Numbered from the stretch's first letter, positions 8,985 through 18,077 are shown. The stretch: 64,000 nucleotides of DNA from Rhizobium sullae (GCF_025200715.1 NZ_CP104143.1:1-64000); one strand, 5' to 3'. Program-made: numbers and translations. The notes: generated from the letters alone by a model not told the origin.

Positions 8985-10187
8985 TCAGCAGGCGAGATCG
9001 GCGACGACGGAATCGAGGATGAGCATGCCGGACGGCGTGCAGCGAAGCCGGGAATTGCCGATTCGCTCGATGAAGCCGTGCTCCAGCAAGAATTCCTCGC
9101 GCTTCGGGTCCGGATCCCGGCCGGAAAGATGCTGCCAGCGGGCAAGATCGACGCCCTCCTTCAGCCGAAGTCCCATGAGCAGCAACTCGTCGGCCTGCTC
9201 GTCATAGCCGAGCCGTTCCTGCTCCAGAATGCCATGTCCGTCGCGTTCTACAAGCTCGAGCCAGGCCTCCGGCTTGCGCTCGGTCGCCGTTGCGATCTTC
9301 TCTGGCCCACGTGTCAGGCGGCCATGCGCACCCGGGCCGATCCCGGCATAGTCGCCGTAGCGCCAGTAGGTGAGGTTGTGGCGGCTTTCCGCACCGGGCC
9401 GCGCATGGTTGGAAACCTCATAGGCTGGCATGCCTTCGCGCGCCGTGATCTCCTGCGTCGCCTCGTAGAGATCTGCCGACTGGTCGCCATCAGGAACGAT
9501 CAGCTTACCGGCCTTGTGCAGGCCGTAGAACGGCGTGCCTTCCTCGATCGTCAGCTGGTAGAGCGAGAGGTGATCGACCGCGTAGGAGATCGCTTCCCTC
9601 AGTTCCCTCTCCCACTCCTCGACCGTCTGGTCGGGGCGGGCATAGATCAGGTCGAAGGACATGCGCGGGAAGATGTCGCGCGCCAGTCTGATCGCTTTCA
9701 GCGCATCGGCGACATCGTGCAGGCGGCCGAGGAACTTCAGGTCCCGGTCGTTTAGCGCCTGAACGCCGAGCGACACGCGGTTGACGCCTGCCGCGCGATA
9801 GCCGCGGAAGCGCTCGGCCTCCACGCTCGAGGGATTCGCCTCCATGGTGATCTCGATGCCGTTCGGCACATGCCAGTGCTTCGAGATGCCGTCGAGAATG
9901 GCTGACACTGTTGCCGGGTGCATGAGCGACGGCGTGCCGCCGCCAAGGAAGACACTCGTCACCGTCTTCGGTCCGCTGATCCGGCGAACGGTGGCCATCT
10001 CCTTCAGGAAGGCAGCGGTGAATCGCTCCTGATCCACCGGCTGATGGCGGACATGGCTGTTGAAGTCGCAGTAGGGGCATTTCGCCGCGCAGAAGGGCCA
10101 ATGCACGTAGACGCCGAAACCGGGCTCTCCGGTATCGGGCAGAAGCGTCGCATCGCGCATCAAGCTTGGCGTATCGAGAATCTCCAC
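8985..10187 (-). CDS. hemW: Radical SAM heme chaperone HemW
   Basis: A 400-residue radical SAM protein with the cluster motif C33-x3-C37-x2-C40 in YVHWPFCAAKCPYCDF. This is the HemW/HemN-like group, long misannotated as oxygen-independent coproporphyrinogen oxidase; HemW is thought to insert heme into target proteins. The C-terminal HemN domain (LGLRLKEGVDL) is present. The GTG start at 10187 has AAGG upstream; an ATG nine codons later (10160) is an alternative. It is the last gene in the rph-VOC-rdgB-hemW run, 9 bases after rdgB. Confidence 0.92.
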   Translation of the reverse strand: MEILDTPSLMRDATLLPDTGEPGFGVYVHWPFCAAKCPYCDFNSHVRHQPVDQERFTAAFLKEMATVRRISGPKTVTSVFLGGGTPSLMHPATVSAILDGISKHWHVPNGIEITMEANPSSVEAERFRGYRAAGVNRVSLGVQALNDRDLKFLGRLHDVADALKAIRLARDIFPRMSFDLIYARPDQTVEEWERELREAISYAVDHLSLYQLTIEEGTPFYGLHKAGKLIVPDGDQSADLYEATQEITAREGMPAYEVSNHARPGAESRHNLTYWRYGDYAGIGPGAHGRLTRGPEKIATATERKPEAWLELVERDGHGILEQERLGYDEQADELLLMGLRLKEGVDLARWQHLSGRDPDPKREEFLLEHGFIERIGNSRLRCTPSGMLILDSVVADLAC

Positions 10188-10196
10188 GAACCGACC

Positions 10197-10841
10197 TTAC
10201 GCTTCCAGGCAGGTTTCGACAAAGAGTTTGAAGGCGCGCGCCCGGTGCGACAGGGCCTGCGGCTTGCCGATGTTCCAGCCGTGCTTCTCCTCGGCGCTCA
10301 TCTCGCCGAAGGTGATGCCGTAACCTTCCGGCTGGAAGACCGGATCGTAGCCGAAACCCTGTGTGCCGCGCGGCGGCCAGACGACGGTGCCTTCGACCTC
10401 GCCGCGGAAAAGCTCCGTATGACCGTCCGGCCAGGCGAGGCAGAGCACGCTGACGAAGCGCGCGCGCCGTTGCTCCGGCTCGGTGGCTCCGGCTTTCTCC
10501 AGCGCCCTTTGCACCTTTTCCATCGCCATCGCAAAATCGCGCGTGCCGTCCGGCTTTTCGGCCCAGTTGGCGGTATAAACGCCCGGATCGCCGCCAAGCG
10601 CATCGATCACCAGTCCGGAATCGTCGGAAAGCGCCGGCATTCCTGCTGCCTTGGCGGAAGCGAGCGCCTTGATCGCCGCGTTTTCCTCGAAGGTCGTGCC
10701 GGTCTCGTCCGGCTCGATGAAGTTGAGGTCTGCTGCCGATTTGGCAGTAAAGCCGAGCGGTCCGATCAGATCCTGGATCTCGCGGATCTTGCCGGCATTG
10801 TGGCTGGCGACGACGATCGTCTTCGTTTCAAGCTTGCGCAT
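10197..10841 (-). CDS. rdgB: XTP/dITP diphosphatase (RdgB/HAM1)
   Basis: A 214-residue HAM1-family pyrophosphatase that hydrolyses non-canonical purine triphosphates (dITP, XTP) and so keeps them out of DNA. The signature [14 protein letters not shown] near the N-terminus, [15 protein letters not shown] in the middle and [10 protein letters not shown] near residue 165 are all present. It lies in a minus-strand run with rph and hemW, an arrangement seen in many Alphaproteobacteria. Confidence 0.96.
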   Translation of the reverse strand: MRKLETKTIVVASHNAGKIREIQDLIGPLGFTAKSAADLNFIEPDETGTTFEENAAIKALASAKAAGMPALSDDSGLVIDALGGDPGVYTANWAEKPDGTRDFAMAMEKVQRALEKAGATEPEQRRARFVSVLCLAWPDGHTELFRGEVEGTVVWPPRGTQGFGYDPVFQPEGYGITFGEMSAEEKHGWNIGKPQALSHRARAFKLFVETCLEA

Positions 10842-10849
10842 GGTTGGTC

Positions 10850-11266
10850 CTATTCAATGCCCCAGATTCTGGCTTCGGCGCATTCGAGGCTGTTTCCTGC
10901 TGGGTCGCGAAAATAGATCGAGCGGCCGCCGTTCGGCCAGTACACTTCGGATTCGATTTCGATGCCCGCGGCTTTGAGCTTCGCCGCCATGGCATCGATG
11001 TTCTTACCTGACACCCGGAAACATGCGTGGCCCTGACCTTTCGTGCCATGCGGCGGCACCTGCAGGGCATCGGCTGCCGGCGGTTTCACCGTTTCCTCGG
11101 GGTTGAAGATCAACAGCACGCCATACCCGCAGCGGAAGAAGACATGCCGGTTTCCGGCGCGCGCGATCTTGGCAAGGCCGAGCACGCCTTCGTAGAAAGC
11201 CTCGGCCTTGTCGAGATCATCCGCATAGAGCGCGGTCTCCAGTATGCCTTCCAGCAGGGCAGTCAT
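10850..11266 (-). CDS. VOC (glyoxalase/bleomycin-resistance) superfamily protein
   Basis: A 138-residue single-domain VOC protein: [23 protein letters not shown] at the start, FYE and [10 protein letters not shown] as the conserved metal-site strands. VOC proteins include glyoxalases, dioxygenases and drug-binding proteins; the function cannot be assigned here. It overlaps the rph stop by 4 bases and precedes rdgB by 8 bases, so it is almost certainly co-transcribed with them. Confidence 0.85.
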   Translation of the reverse strand: MTALLEGILETALYADDLDKAEAFYEGVLGLAKIARAGNRHVFFRCGYGVLLIFNPEETVKPPAADALQVPPHGTKGQGHACFRVSGKNIDAMAAKLKAAGIEIESEVYWPNGGRSIYFRDPAGNSLECAEARIWGIE

Positions 11267-11982
11267 CCGGCAATGGCCTGTTTCTGCATGTTGACGAGCT
11301 CCGCAATGCCGGCTTTCGCCAGCGTCATCAGCGCGGCAAATTCCCCGTCGGTGAACGGTGTGCCCTCCGCGGTACCCTGAATTTCAACGATGCCGCCTGC
11401 GCCCGTCATGACGAAGTTCGCATCGGTTTCTGCGGAGGAATCTTCGAGATAATCGAGGTCGATCACCGGCTGGCTGGCGAAGATACCGCAGGAAATTGCG
11501 GCGATGTGATCTTTGAGCACGCGCTCGACCTTGATCATGTTGCGGGCCTCCATCCATTTCAGGCAGTCGTACAGCGCAATCCAGGCGCCCGTAATGGAGG
11601 CCGTGCGCGTACCGCCATCAGCCTGAATAACGTCGCAGTCGAGCGTGATCTGGCGTTCGCCGAGTTCCTTAAGGTCGACGACGGCACGGAGCGAACGGCC
11701 GATGAGGCGCTGGATTTCCTGCGTGCGCCCGCCCTGCTTGCCGGCTGCGGCCTCGCGTTTCATGCGCTCGCCGGTTGCGCGCGGTAGCATGCCATATTCG
11801 GCCGTGACCCAGCCCTTTCCTGTATTGCGCAGCCACGGCGGCGTCTTGTCTTCCAGGCTTGCGGTACAGAGCACATGCGTATCGCCGAATTTCACGAGGC
11901 AGGAACCTTCCGCATGCTTTGAAAAATTGCGCTCGAAAGTGACCTTGCGCATCTGGTCGGTTTTTCTGCCTGAAGGCCGCAT
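11263..11982 (-). CDS. rph: Ribonuclease PH
   Basis: A 239-residue phosphorolytic 3'-5' exoribonuclease that trims tRNA 3' ends. The family core is clear: [20 protein letters not shown] at the start, [21 protein letters not shown], then [29 protein letters not shown] (in two parts) and AAISCGI. The frame is open for 33 further codons upstream, but the start at 11982 is preceded by AGGAGATTAGA and gives the family's normal N-terminus. It is divergent from hrcA, with a palindromic repeat in between. Confidence 0.96.
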   Translation of the reverse strand: MRPSGRKTDQMRKVTFERNFSKHAEGSCLVKFGDTHVLCTASLEDKTPPWLRNTGKGWVTAEYGMLPRATGERMKREAAAGKQGGRTQEIQRLIGRSLRAVVDLKELGERQITLDCDVIQADGGTRTASITGAWIALYDCLKWMEARNMIKVERVLKDHIAAISCGIFASQPVIDLDYLEDSSAETDANFVMTGAGGIVEIQGTAEGTPFTDGEFAALMTLAKAGIAELVNMQKQAIAG

Positions 11983-11996
11983 TCTAATCTCCTGAA

Positions 11997-12040
11997 GCAT
12001 GATGCCGAAATGCGTTAAGCGGTTTTCGGATAACGTCGTG
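11997..12040. repeat. Degenerate rhizobial intergenic palindromic repeat
   Basis: The stretch GCATGATGCCGAAA, a 12-base spacer, TTTTCGGATAACGTCGTG resembles the imperfect palindrome (CATGATGCCGAAA...TTTTCGG...CATCATG) that I recall as a common interspersed element in Rhizobium and Agrobacterium genomes. The inner arms CCGAAA/TTTCGG are intact; the outer arms have drifted. It fills much of the rph-hrcA divergent gap. The identification is from memory. Confidence 0.5.
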
Positions 12041-12165
12041 AAGTGCTCAATGGTATCGACCGCTTCTACGATTGGCGGCAACCATTTGCAAATTCCCTTT
12101 TGCTACGAGGGCGAGAACGGCTATATTTTAGGGATCGTCATCAGCGCGCAGGTCAAAGGAAATTC

Positions 12166-13254
12166 ATGGGGTTCAGGTCGACGTCGGTTTCGGATGCCGT
12201 TGCGGCGCTGGATGAACGCTCTAAGGAAATCTTCCGCCGCATCGTCGAGGGCTATCTGGAAAGTGGCGAGCCGCTCGGCTCCCGCAATCTCTCGCGCATC
12301 CTGCCTATGTCGCTATCGCCCGCTTCCGTGCGCAATGTGATGAGCGACCTGGAAGCGCTAGGCCTGATCTACTCGCCACATGTCAGCGCGGGACGCCTGC
12401 CGACGCAGGGCGGCCTCCGGTTCTTCGTTGATGCTTTCATGCAGGTCGGCGACCTTTCCGCCGAGGACCGTGCGAACATCGACCGCCAGGTTCGTCCTGA
12501 AAGCCTTAACGCTCCTGTGGAAACGATGATGAACGAGGCAAGCCGGATGCTGTCCGGCATTTCGCGGGGCGCGGGGCTCGTCATCACATCGAAGAGCGAT
12601 CCGGTCCTCAAGCATGTCGAGTTCATCCGCCTGGAGCCCACCAAGGCGCTGGCCGTGCTCGTCGGCGATCACGATCAGGTCGAAAACCGCATTATCGAAT
12701 TGCCAGCAGGCGTTACGTCGTCGCAGCTGACGGAGGCCGCGAATTTCCTCAATGCCCATATGTCCGGCCAGACTTTGCCGGAATTGCGCAAGCAGCTCAG
12801 TCACTTAAAGGAGAACGTCCGCCACGAGCTTGATGCGTTGTCCAGGGACCTTGTCGAGCGCGGTATTGCCGTTTGGTCTGGCGATGCGGATGAAGGCAAG
12901 CCACCGCAGCTTATCATTCGCGGCCGATCCAATCTGCTCGAGGGCCTGGCAGGCGCGGAGGACCTTGACCGTCTGCGCATGCTTTTCGACGATCTCGAAA
13001 AGAAGGACAGCCTAATCGAGCTGCTGAATCTGGCCGAAACCGGCCCGGGCGTGCGTATCTTCATCGGTTCTGAGAACAAGCTCTTTTCGCTTTCCGGCTC
13101 CTCGCTGATTGTTGCGCCCTATCGCGATGATGACGACCGCATTGTCGGCGCCGTTGGCGTCATCGGTCCGACGCGGCTCAATTACTCGCGCATCGTGCCG
13201 ATGGTGGATTACACAGCGCAACTGATTTCCCGACTTGCGCGCGGCACGCTGTAA
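12166..13254 (+). CDS. hrcA: Heat-inducible transcription repressor HrcA
   Basis: A 362-residue HrcA repressor, which binds CIRCE elements at chaperonin operons and is itself activated by GroEL. Residues 12-90 hold the winged helix with SKEIFRRIVEGYLESGEPLG and SPASVRNVMSDLEALGLI, and the C-terminus has VGVIGPTRLNYSRIVPMVDY. I place the start at ATG 12166 (AAAGGA five bases upstream), not at the start of the longer open frame. It is followed by grpE after a 99-base gap that holds a candidate heat-shock promoter. Confidence 0.95.
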   Translation: MGFRSTSVSDAVAALDERSKEIFRRIVEGYLESGEPLGSRNLSRILPMSLSPASVRNVMSDLEALGLIYSPHVSAGRLPTQGGLRFFVDAFMQVGDLSAEDRANIDRQVRPESLNAPVETMMNEASRMLSGISRGAGLVITSKSDPVLKHVEFIRLEPTKALAVLVGDHDQVENRIIELPAGVTSSQLTEAANFLNAHMSGQTLPELRKQLSHLKENVRHELDALSRDLVERGIAVWSGDADEGKPPQLIIRGRSNLLEGLAGAEDLDRLRMLFDDLEKKDSLIELLNLAETGPGVRIFIGSENKLFSLSGSSLIVAPYRDDDDRIVGAVGVIGPTRLNYSRIVPMVDYTAQLISRLARGTL

Positions 13255-13286
13255 ACTCCCGAATTGCTCCTTCTTTGTCACGCAGA

Positions 13287-13315
13287 CTTGATTTTTTGCG
13301 ATCGAAGTTCGATAT
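13287..13315 (+). promoter_or_regulatory. Candidate RpoH (sigma-32) promoter of grpE
   Basis: CTTG at 13287-13290 and CGATAT at 13310-13315 are 19 bases apart, the same spacing as CTTG...CCATAT before hsp20 in this window. The -10 element would lie 38 bases upstream of the grpE start codon. grpE is a classic RpoH target. The match is moderate because the -10 has G where C is expected. Confidence 0.45.
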
Positions 13316-13353
13316 CGGGCGCATCTCAAGAAAACCTACTACCGGAGACCGTC

Positions 13354-13986
13354 ATGACGGACGAAACGACGAAAAACGGACCAGACGCTGCCGCGGCTGA
13401 AGCCGCAGACGACGCTGCCGCAAACGTCGAGAACGAAACCACGGTTGAAGCGCCGCCACAGCCGGATCCGCTTGAAGTGCTCAAGGCTGAGAATGTCGAG
13501 CTGCGTGAGCGCTATCTGCGCCTTGCCGCCGAAATGGACAATCTGCGACGTCGCACTGAGCGCGATGTGAAGGATGCAAAGTCCTACTCAGTCGCGGGCT
13601 TCGCGCGCGATATGCTTGCCGTCTCGGATAATTTGCGCCGCGCCCTCGATGCTATCCCAGCCGAAGCGAAGGAAGCGGGCGAGGCGGGCCTCGACACATT
13701 GATCGAAGGTGTCGAGATGACCGAGCGCTCGATGCTCTCCGCGCTTGAGCGTCACGGCGTCCGCAAGCTGGATCCGGTCGGCCAGAAGTTCGATCCGAAC
13801 TTCCATCAGGCGATGTTCGAGGTCCCGAATGCCGAAGTGCCGAACAACACGGTCGTCCAGGTCGTTCAGGCAGGCTTCACGATCGGCGAGCGGGTTCTTC
13901 GCCCGGCAATGGTTGGCGTCGCCAAGGGCGGCCCGAAGGCAGCTGAAGCGGATATCAATACGGCGTTCACCGAAAAGGACGCCTGA
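13354..13986 (+). CDS. grpE: Nucleotide exchange factor GrpE
   Basis: A 210-residue cochaperone that releases ADP from DnaK. It has the acidic, Ala-rich N-terminal tail, a long coiled coil ([29 protein letters not shown], in two parts) and a C-terminal beta domain with [20 protein letters not shown] and [19 protein letters not shown]. The start at ATG 13354 has GGAGA upstream; the 30 codons before it are unlike GrpE. It follows hrcA on the same strand and probably has its own heat-shock promoter. Confidence 0.96.
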   Translation: MTDETTKNGPDAAAAEAADDAAANVENETTVEAPPQPDPLEVLKAENVELRERYLRLAAEMDNLRRRTERDVKDAKSYSVAGFARDMLAVSDNLRRALDAIPAEAKEAGEAGLDTLIEGVEMTERSMLSALERHGVRKLDPVGQKFDPNFHQAMFEVPNAEVPNNTVVQVVQAGFTIGERVLRPAMVGVAKGGPKAAEADINTAFTEKDA

Positions 13987-14018
13987 TCTCTCAGACGCCT
14001 CAACGATCAGTCTGAAAA

Positions 14019-14963
14019 TCAGATGCGGGCGAAGCGCTCGATCAGTAGATCGAAGAAGCCGTCCGCATCCACATGGCGCATCACCTTGGCATTGCGCTTA
14101 CGGTCGGTCACATGCCACCAGTCGACGACCGTCATGCCCACGGTCAGCTCCGACTTCACCTCGATCTCGACATTGCAGTCACGGCCCTTGAAAAGCTCCG
14201 GCTTTAGCAGGTAGGCGACGACAGTCGGATCGTGTAGCGGCCCGCCGTCGGAGCCATATTTCTCGACATCGAAGCGCTCAAAAAACTCCAGCATTTCGAC
14301 CATTGCTTTCGCTGGTGCCGTACCGAGATCGGCCATGCGCTTTACGCGATCCTTCCGCGTCAGCAGCTGATGCGTCACGTCGAGCGGCATCATCACGATC
14401 GACACGCCCGAACGGAAGACGATGTCGGCCGCTTCCGGATCGACATAGATGTTGAATTCCGCGGCCGGTGTGATGTTGCCGCCCTCGAAGAACCCGCCTC
14501 CCATCATCACCAGTTCGCGGATGCGCGGAATGATATCCGGCGCTTTCTGGAAGGCCATGCCGATATTGGTGAGCGGTCCCAGCGTGCAAAGCGTCACCAT
14601 GCCTCCCGGCTCGCGGCGAAGCGTCTCGATGATGAAGTCGACCGCGTGCCCTGCCTTCAACGGCATTGTCGGTTCATCGAGCTCAGGTCCATCGAGGCCG
14701 GTCTTTCCGTGCACGTGCTCGGCCGTGACCAGTTTGCGCGCGATTGGTGCATCCGCACCTGCAAAAACCTTCGTGTCGGTCCGTCCGCAGAGCTCGCAGA
14801 CGATGCGCGCATTGCGGCTCGTGTAGGAGAGCGGCACGTTGCCCGCGACGGTCGTAATGCCGAGCACTTCCAGCTCTTCGGGACTGCCGAAGGCAAGCAT
14901 GATGGCCGCTGCATCGTCCTGGCCGGGATCGGTGTCGATGATGATCTTTCTGGGGGTCGCCAT
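14019..14963 (-). CDS. Inosine-uridine-preferring nucleoside hydrolase family protein
   Basis: A 314-residue nucleoside hydrolase of the IUNH family, which cleaves the N-glycosidic bond of ribonucleosides for salvage. The calcium-binding signature D10-T-D12-P-G-Q-D16-D17 is at the N-terminus, with VTLCTLGPLTNIGMA and GGGFFEGGNITPAAEFNIYVDPEAA (in two parts) further on. The start at ATG 14963 gives MATPRKIIIDTDPGQDD; the 41 upstream codons in the open frame are not family-like. The gene is convergent with grpE and divergent from hsp20. Purine or pyrimidine preference cannot be read from the sequence. Confidence 0.92.
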   Translation of the reverse strand: MATPRKIIIDTDPGQDDAAAIMLAFGSPEELEVLGITTVAGNVPLSYTSRNARIVCELCGRTDTKVFAGADAPIARKLVTAEHVHGKTGLDGPELDEPTMPLKAGHAVDFIIETLRREPGGMVTLCTLGPLTNIGMAFQKAPDIIPRIRELVMMGGGFFEGGNITPAAEFNIYVDPEAADIVFRSGVSIVMMPLDVTHQLLTRKDRVKRMADLGTAPAKAMVEMLEFFERFDVEKYGSDGGPLHDPTVVAYLLKPELFKGRDCNVEIEVKSELTVGMTVVDWWHVTDRKRNAKVMRHVDADGFFDLLIERFARI

Positions 14964-15139
14964 TTCGTCGTTCCGTCTCAAGGTGCACGTCGTGGCAGGC
15001 ACCGTTCGTTTATCGTTCCGTCGCAGATCGGCGCAGCCGTTGCGGGCGACGATTTGATGCGAGCCGCCATGATCTTTGTCAAGCAACTGCTTGAGTCCAA
15101 CCGTCTTAAATTCATATGTCGGCGATGCGCCGCATATGT

Positions 15140-15168
15140 CTTGCGCGAAAGGTACACGCTTCCCATAT
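15140..15168 (+). promoter_or_regulatory. Candidate RpoH (sigma-32) promoter of hsp20
   Basis: CTTG at 15140-15143 and CCCATAT at 15162-15168 match the alphaproteobacterial RpoH promoter pattern (CTTG, 18-base spacer, then C-rich CCCATAT). A transcript starting about 7 bases downstream would have a leader of roughly 55 bases before the hsp20 start codon, and that leader folds as described in the next entry. Confidence 0.6.
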
Positions 15169-15177
15169 TAACGGCGT

Positions 15178-15230
15178 CCGGATGCTACGCTTAGGTCCGG
15201 GAAGGTCGCTTGCATCAAGGACTTTGAAAG
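15178..15230 (+). promoter_or_regulatory. Candidate ROSE-type RNA thermometer in the hsp20 leader
   Basis: The leader can form two hairpins. The first pairs CCGGA (15178-15182) with TCCGG (15196-15200). The second pairs 15202-15207 and 15209-15212 with 15216-15225, loop CAT, giving a ten-pair stem with a single bulged G at 15208 facing the Shine-Dalgarno sequence AAGGA (15217-15221), which is fully hidden. A 3' hairpin that hides the Shine-Dalgarno opposite a lone G is the hallmark of ROSE elements, known before rhizobial small heat-shock genes. Pairing was done by eye and no energy was computed. Confidence 0.65.
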
Positions 15231-15656
15231 ATGAGCCGCATGACACCTTTCGCCAGCCCGCTGCTTCTGGGCTTCGATGCCATGGAAAAGACGCTTGAAC
15301 GCATTTCCAAGGCAAGCGACGGTTACCCGCCCTACAATATCGAACGTATCGCCGCCGGTCACGGGGCACCTGAACGCTTGCGCATCACGCTTGCTGTCGC
15401 GGGCTTCAGTGAAGAAGAGCTCGACGTTACCATCGAAGAGAACCAACTGTTGATCCGCGGCCGCCAGGTCGAGCAGGGCGAGCATGAATATCTTTATCGC
15501 GGTATTGCCGCCCGCCAGTTCCAGCGCACGTTCGTGTTGGCAGATGGCATGCAGGTTCTGGGTGCCAGCCTCAGGAACGGATTGCTGGCCGTCGATCTCG
15601 TTCGTCCGGAACCGGCGCGCATGGTGAAGAAAATTAACATTTCGGTCTCACAGTAG
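15231..15656 (+). CDS. Small heat-shock protein, Hsp20/IbpA family
   Basis: A 141-residue alpha-crystallin-type chaperone that holds unfolded proteins for refolding. Typical features are the N-terminal SPLLLGFDAMEKTLERI, the domain PYNIERIAAG...LRITLAVAGFSEEELDVTIEENQLLIRG, the IbpA-like RGIAARQFQRTFVLADGMQV and the C-terminal KINI motif (an IxI-type anchor). The start at 15231 has AAGGA nine bases upstream; ATG 15240 is a second possibility. It is followed by a DUF1150 gene, a usual partner. Both a sigma-32 promoter and a thermometer appear upstream. Confidence 0.95.
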   Translation: MSRMTPFASPLLLGFDAMEKTLERISKASDGYPPYNIERIAAGHGAPERLRITLAVAGFSEEELDVTIEENQLLIRGRQVEQGEHEYLYRGIAARQFQRTFVLADGMQVLGASLRNGLLAVDLVRPEPARMVKKINISVSQ

Positions 15657-15703
15657 GACAACGGCCCATTCGGCTGTTGGTCCCTTCTCCCGGAGGTACA
15701 GGA

Positions 15704-15961
15704 ATGTTGATGAAAGAAGCGAATTCTCACCTGACCAAGTCCGAGCTAGCCGGTATCGGCAACGGCGAGGTCGCCTATATCCGCAAGATGCGCACTGATG
15801 AGGTGTCGAAGTGCTTCCCCGAAGCGCCGGATATCGATCCGGGCGTGGACCTTTGGGCCCTCTTCGGCGCAGACGGAACGCCGATCCTGCTCACGGATAA
15901 TCGCTCCAGCACCTTCTTCAAGGCAGCTGAAGACGAACTGAAGACGGTGAGCCTGCACTGA
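15704..15961 (+). CDS. DUF1150-family small protein
   Basis: An 85-residue protein of the DUF1150 family, found next to hsp20 genes in Alphaproteobacteria. The motifs GNGEVAYIRKM and LWALFGADGTPILLTDNRS are family-like; the function is unknown. ATG 15704 is supported by GGAGG at about 15691-15695. It lies 47 bases after hsp20 and probably shares its transcript, hence a role in heat stress is likely but unproven. Confidence 0.85.
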   Translation: MLMKEANSHLTKSELAGIGNGEVAYIRKMRTDEVSKCFPEAPDIDPGVDLWALFGADGTPILLTDNRSSTFFKAAEDELKTVSLH

Positions 15962-15971
15962 AAAGCAGGCT
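15950..15971. terminator. Hairpin between the convergent DUF1150 and trmB genes
   Basis: AGCCTGC and GCAGGCT form a perfect 7-bp stem over an 8-base A-rich loop. The hairpin covers the DUF1150 stop codon and reaches the trmB stop codon. There is no clear T-run on either strand, so termination may be weak. Confidence 0.4.
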
Positions 15972-16672
15972 TAGACCTTCTTGAACGTCAGATAGGCGGA
16001 GGATCTGCCCTCCCGCCGGGCCTTGGCCTCGTAGCGTGTGCTCGGCCAACCCTCATAGGGCGTCAGCCAGTCGGCGGCGGTTTCCGCAAGCCAGTCGAAG
16101 CCGCCGTGATCGCGGCACTTCAGCAGCGTCCAATTCACGTAGGTATCAATGTCCGAGGCGAAGCAGAAGAGCCCGCCGGGCTTCAGTACGCGATGGAAAC
16201 GGTCGAGATTGGTCTTGGAAACGAAGCGCCGTTTCCAGTGCTTCCGCTTCGGCCATGGATCGGGATAGAGCAGATCAATCTGATCCAGGCTGCCGTCGGG
16301 CAGCCAGTCGAGCAGTTGCGTTGCATCGTCGTTATAGACACGGATATTCTTTGCACCCTTTGCCTCAATGCTCGCCAGCAGTTTCTGCATGGAATTGATG
16401 AAGGGTTCGACGCCGATGAAGCCGGTGGAGGGCATTTCCAGAGCGCGGTGGATCAGATGTTCGCCACCGCCGAAACCGATTTCCAGGCGCAGCCGTTCAG
16501 TCGGAACCGGAAAGAGGTTTTTCAGCGGCTCTGATGGAGCCGCCGAAAGATCGATGAGGAATGCCGGGAGCAGCGTATGAAGTCTTTCCGCTTGATGTTC
16601 GCGGAGAGCCTTTCCCTTGCGGCGACCGAAGAAAGCTTCGGTCGCGCGCCCCCGGCGCTCTATATCCGTCAT
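15971..16672 (-). CDS. trmB: tRNA (guanine-N7-)-methyltransferase
   Basis: A 233-residue SAM-dependent enzyme that makes m7G46 in tRNA. The motif [18 protein letters not shown] is the SAM site, and [18 protein letters not shown] is the highly conserved TrmB signature. The start ATG 16672 overlaps the metK stop codon by 4 bases; the open frame extends 20 codons upstream inside metK. The metK-trmB coupling puts the SAM-making enzyme directly before a SAM user. Confidence 0.96.
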   Translation of the reverse strand: MTDIERRGRATEAFFGRRKGKALREHQAERLHTLLPAFLIDLSAAPSEPLKNLFPVPTERLRLEIGFGGGEHLIHRALEMPSTGFIGVEPFINSMQKLLASIEAKGAKNIRVYNDDATQLLDWLPDGSLDQIDLLYPDPWPKRKHWKRRFVSKTNLDRFHRVLKPGGLFCFASDIDTYVNWTLLKCRDHGGFDWLAETAADWLTPYEGWPSTRYEAKARREGRSSAYLTFKKV

Positions 16673-17922
16673 GCCACCGCCCGAAGCTTCACGGCTTCCT
16701 TCAGCGCCTTGACGAGATCCGTGCGTTCCCATGAGAACGAGCCATCACGGCCTGCCTTGCGGCCGAAGTGGCCATAGGCCGAGGTCTTGGCGTAGATCGG
16801 CTTGTTGAGGTCGAGATGGCGGCGGATGCCGGTCGGTGACAGGTCCATGTTCTTGCGGATCGCCGCCTCGACTTGGTCTTCCGTCACGCCCTTGCCGGTG
16901 CCGTGCAGATCGACATAGATCGACAGCGGCTGTGCGACGCCGATCGCATAGGAGAGCTGGATCGTGCAGCGGTCGGCAAGACCTGCGGCGACGACGTTCT
17001 TCGCAAGATAGCGGGCAGCATAGGCTGCGGACCGGTCGACCTTGGTCGTGTCCTTACCGGAGAATGCGCCGCCGCCGTGGGGAGCGGCACCGCCATAGGT
17101 GTCGACGATGATCTTGCGGCCGGTAAGACCAGCATCGCCGTCCGGGCCGCCGATGACGAACTTGCCGGTCGGGTTGATGTACCAGTTGCATTCCTTGGCG
17201 ATCGGCAGATCGCCCAGCGCTTCGCGGATGTAAGGCTCCACAACGGCGCGAACCTTCTTCGAATCCCAGCTGTCATCGAGATGCTGGGTCGAAAGAACGA
17301 TCGAGGTCACTTCGGCAGGCTTACCGTCGATGTAGCGCACGGTCACCTGGCTCTTGGCGTCCGGGCCAAGCTTGGCGACATCGCCGTCGCCTTTCTTGCG
17401 GGCTGTGGCCAGCAGTTGCAGGATCTTGTGGGAGTAGTAGATCGGAGCTGGCATGAGGTCCGGCGTTTCCTTGCAGGCGTAGCCGAACATGATGCCTTGG
17501 TCGCCGGCACCTTCGTCACCCTGCTGGTCGGCTGCATTGTCGACGCCCTGTGCGATATCGGCAGACTGCGAGTGCAGCAGCACGTCGATCTTTGCCTTTT
17601 TCCAGTGGAAGCCTTCCTGCTCGTAGCCGATGTCCTTGATAGCGCGGCGGGCTGCAGCCTTGAATTTCGACGGGTTGATGACGTCGTTGCCGTTCTTATC
17701 CTTCTTCATCAGGCTCGGTGGCAGACGGACTTCACCGGCGATCACAACGCGGTTCGTCGTCGCCAGGGTTTCGCAGGCAATGCGCACGCCCCAGGGGTTG
17801 ATGCCGGTTTTGGCCGCTTCACGATAGACCAGATCTACGATCTCGTCGGAGATGCGGTCACACACCTTGTCCGGGTGACCTTCGGCAACTGACTCGCTGG
17901 TGAAAAAATAATTCGCGCGCAT
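16669..17922 (-). CDS. metK: S-adenosylmethionine synthetase
   Basis: A 417-residue enzyme making SAM from methionine and ATP. The N-terminus [20 protein letters not shown], the [13 protein letters not shown] hexapeptide region and the [19 protein letters not shown] phosphate loop are all present. The 178-base gap upstream is AT-rich with a TATATATATA stretch that could hold a promoter. I looked for a SAM riboswitch there and did not recognise one. It is followed by trmB with a 4-base overlap. Confidence 0.97.
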   Translation of the reverse strand: MRANYFFTSESVAEGHPDKVCDRISDEIVDLVYREAAKTGINPWGVRIACETLATTNRVVIAGEVRLPPSLMKKDKNGNDVINPSKFKAAARRAIKDIGYEQEGFHWKKAKIDVLLHSQSADIAQGVDNAADQQGDEGAGDQGIMFGYACKETPDLMPAPIYYSHKILQLLATARKKGDGDVAKLGPDAKSQVTVRYIDGKPAEVTSIVLSTQHLDDSWDSKKVRAVVEPYIREALGDLPIAKECNWYINPTGKFVIGGPDGDAGLTGRKIIVDTYGGAAPHGGGAFSGKDTTKVDRSAAYAARYLAKNVVAAGLADRCTIQLSYAIGVAQPLSIYVDLHGTGKGVTEDQVEAAIRKNMDLSPTGIRRHLDLNKPIYAKTSAYGHFGRKAGRDGSFSWERTDLVKALKEAVKLRAVA

Positions 17923-18050
17923 TCGGGATTCCCCTCAAAGAACAAAAGCCGTGTAGTTGGTACTCATTTCGCGTTCGAAAAACAAGCACACAAGGACATA
18001 TATATATCTTTATATCTGCGGCGAAATGGTAAATTTTGCCCATAAAACGC

Positions 18051-18077
18051 AAAAAAGGTGGCCTTTCGACCACCTTT
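18051..18077 (-). terminator. Intrinsic terminator after the praR-like gene
   Basis: Read on the minus strand, AAAGGTGG and CCACCTTT form an 8-bp stem with an 8-base loop, followed by a T-run. It lies 24 bases past the stop codon of the helix-turn-helix regulator gene and upstream of metK, so metK should have its own promoter. Confidence 0.85.

Noticed and set aside
13987..14018. Inverted repeat TCAGAC...GTCTGA between grpE and the nucleoside hydrolase gene
   Set aside because: Only six base pairs, a long loop and no T-run; too weak to call a terminator.
17923..18050. Possible SAM riboswitch upstream of metK
   Set aside because: The leader is AT-rich, but I could not match it to SAM-II or another SAM riboswitch consensus.
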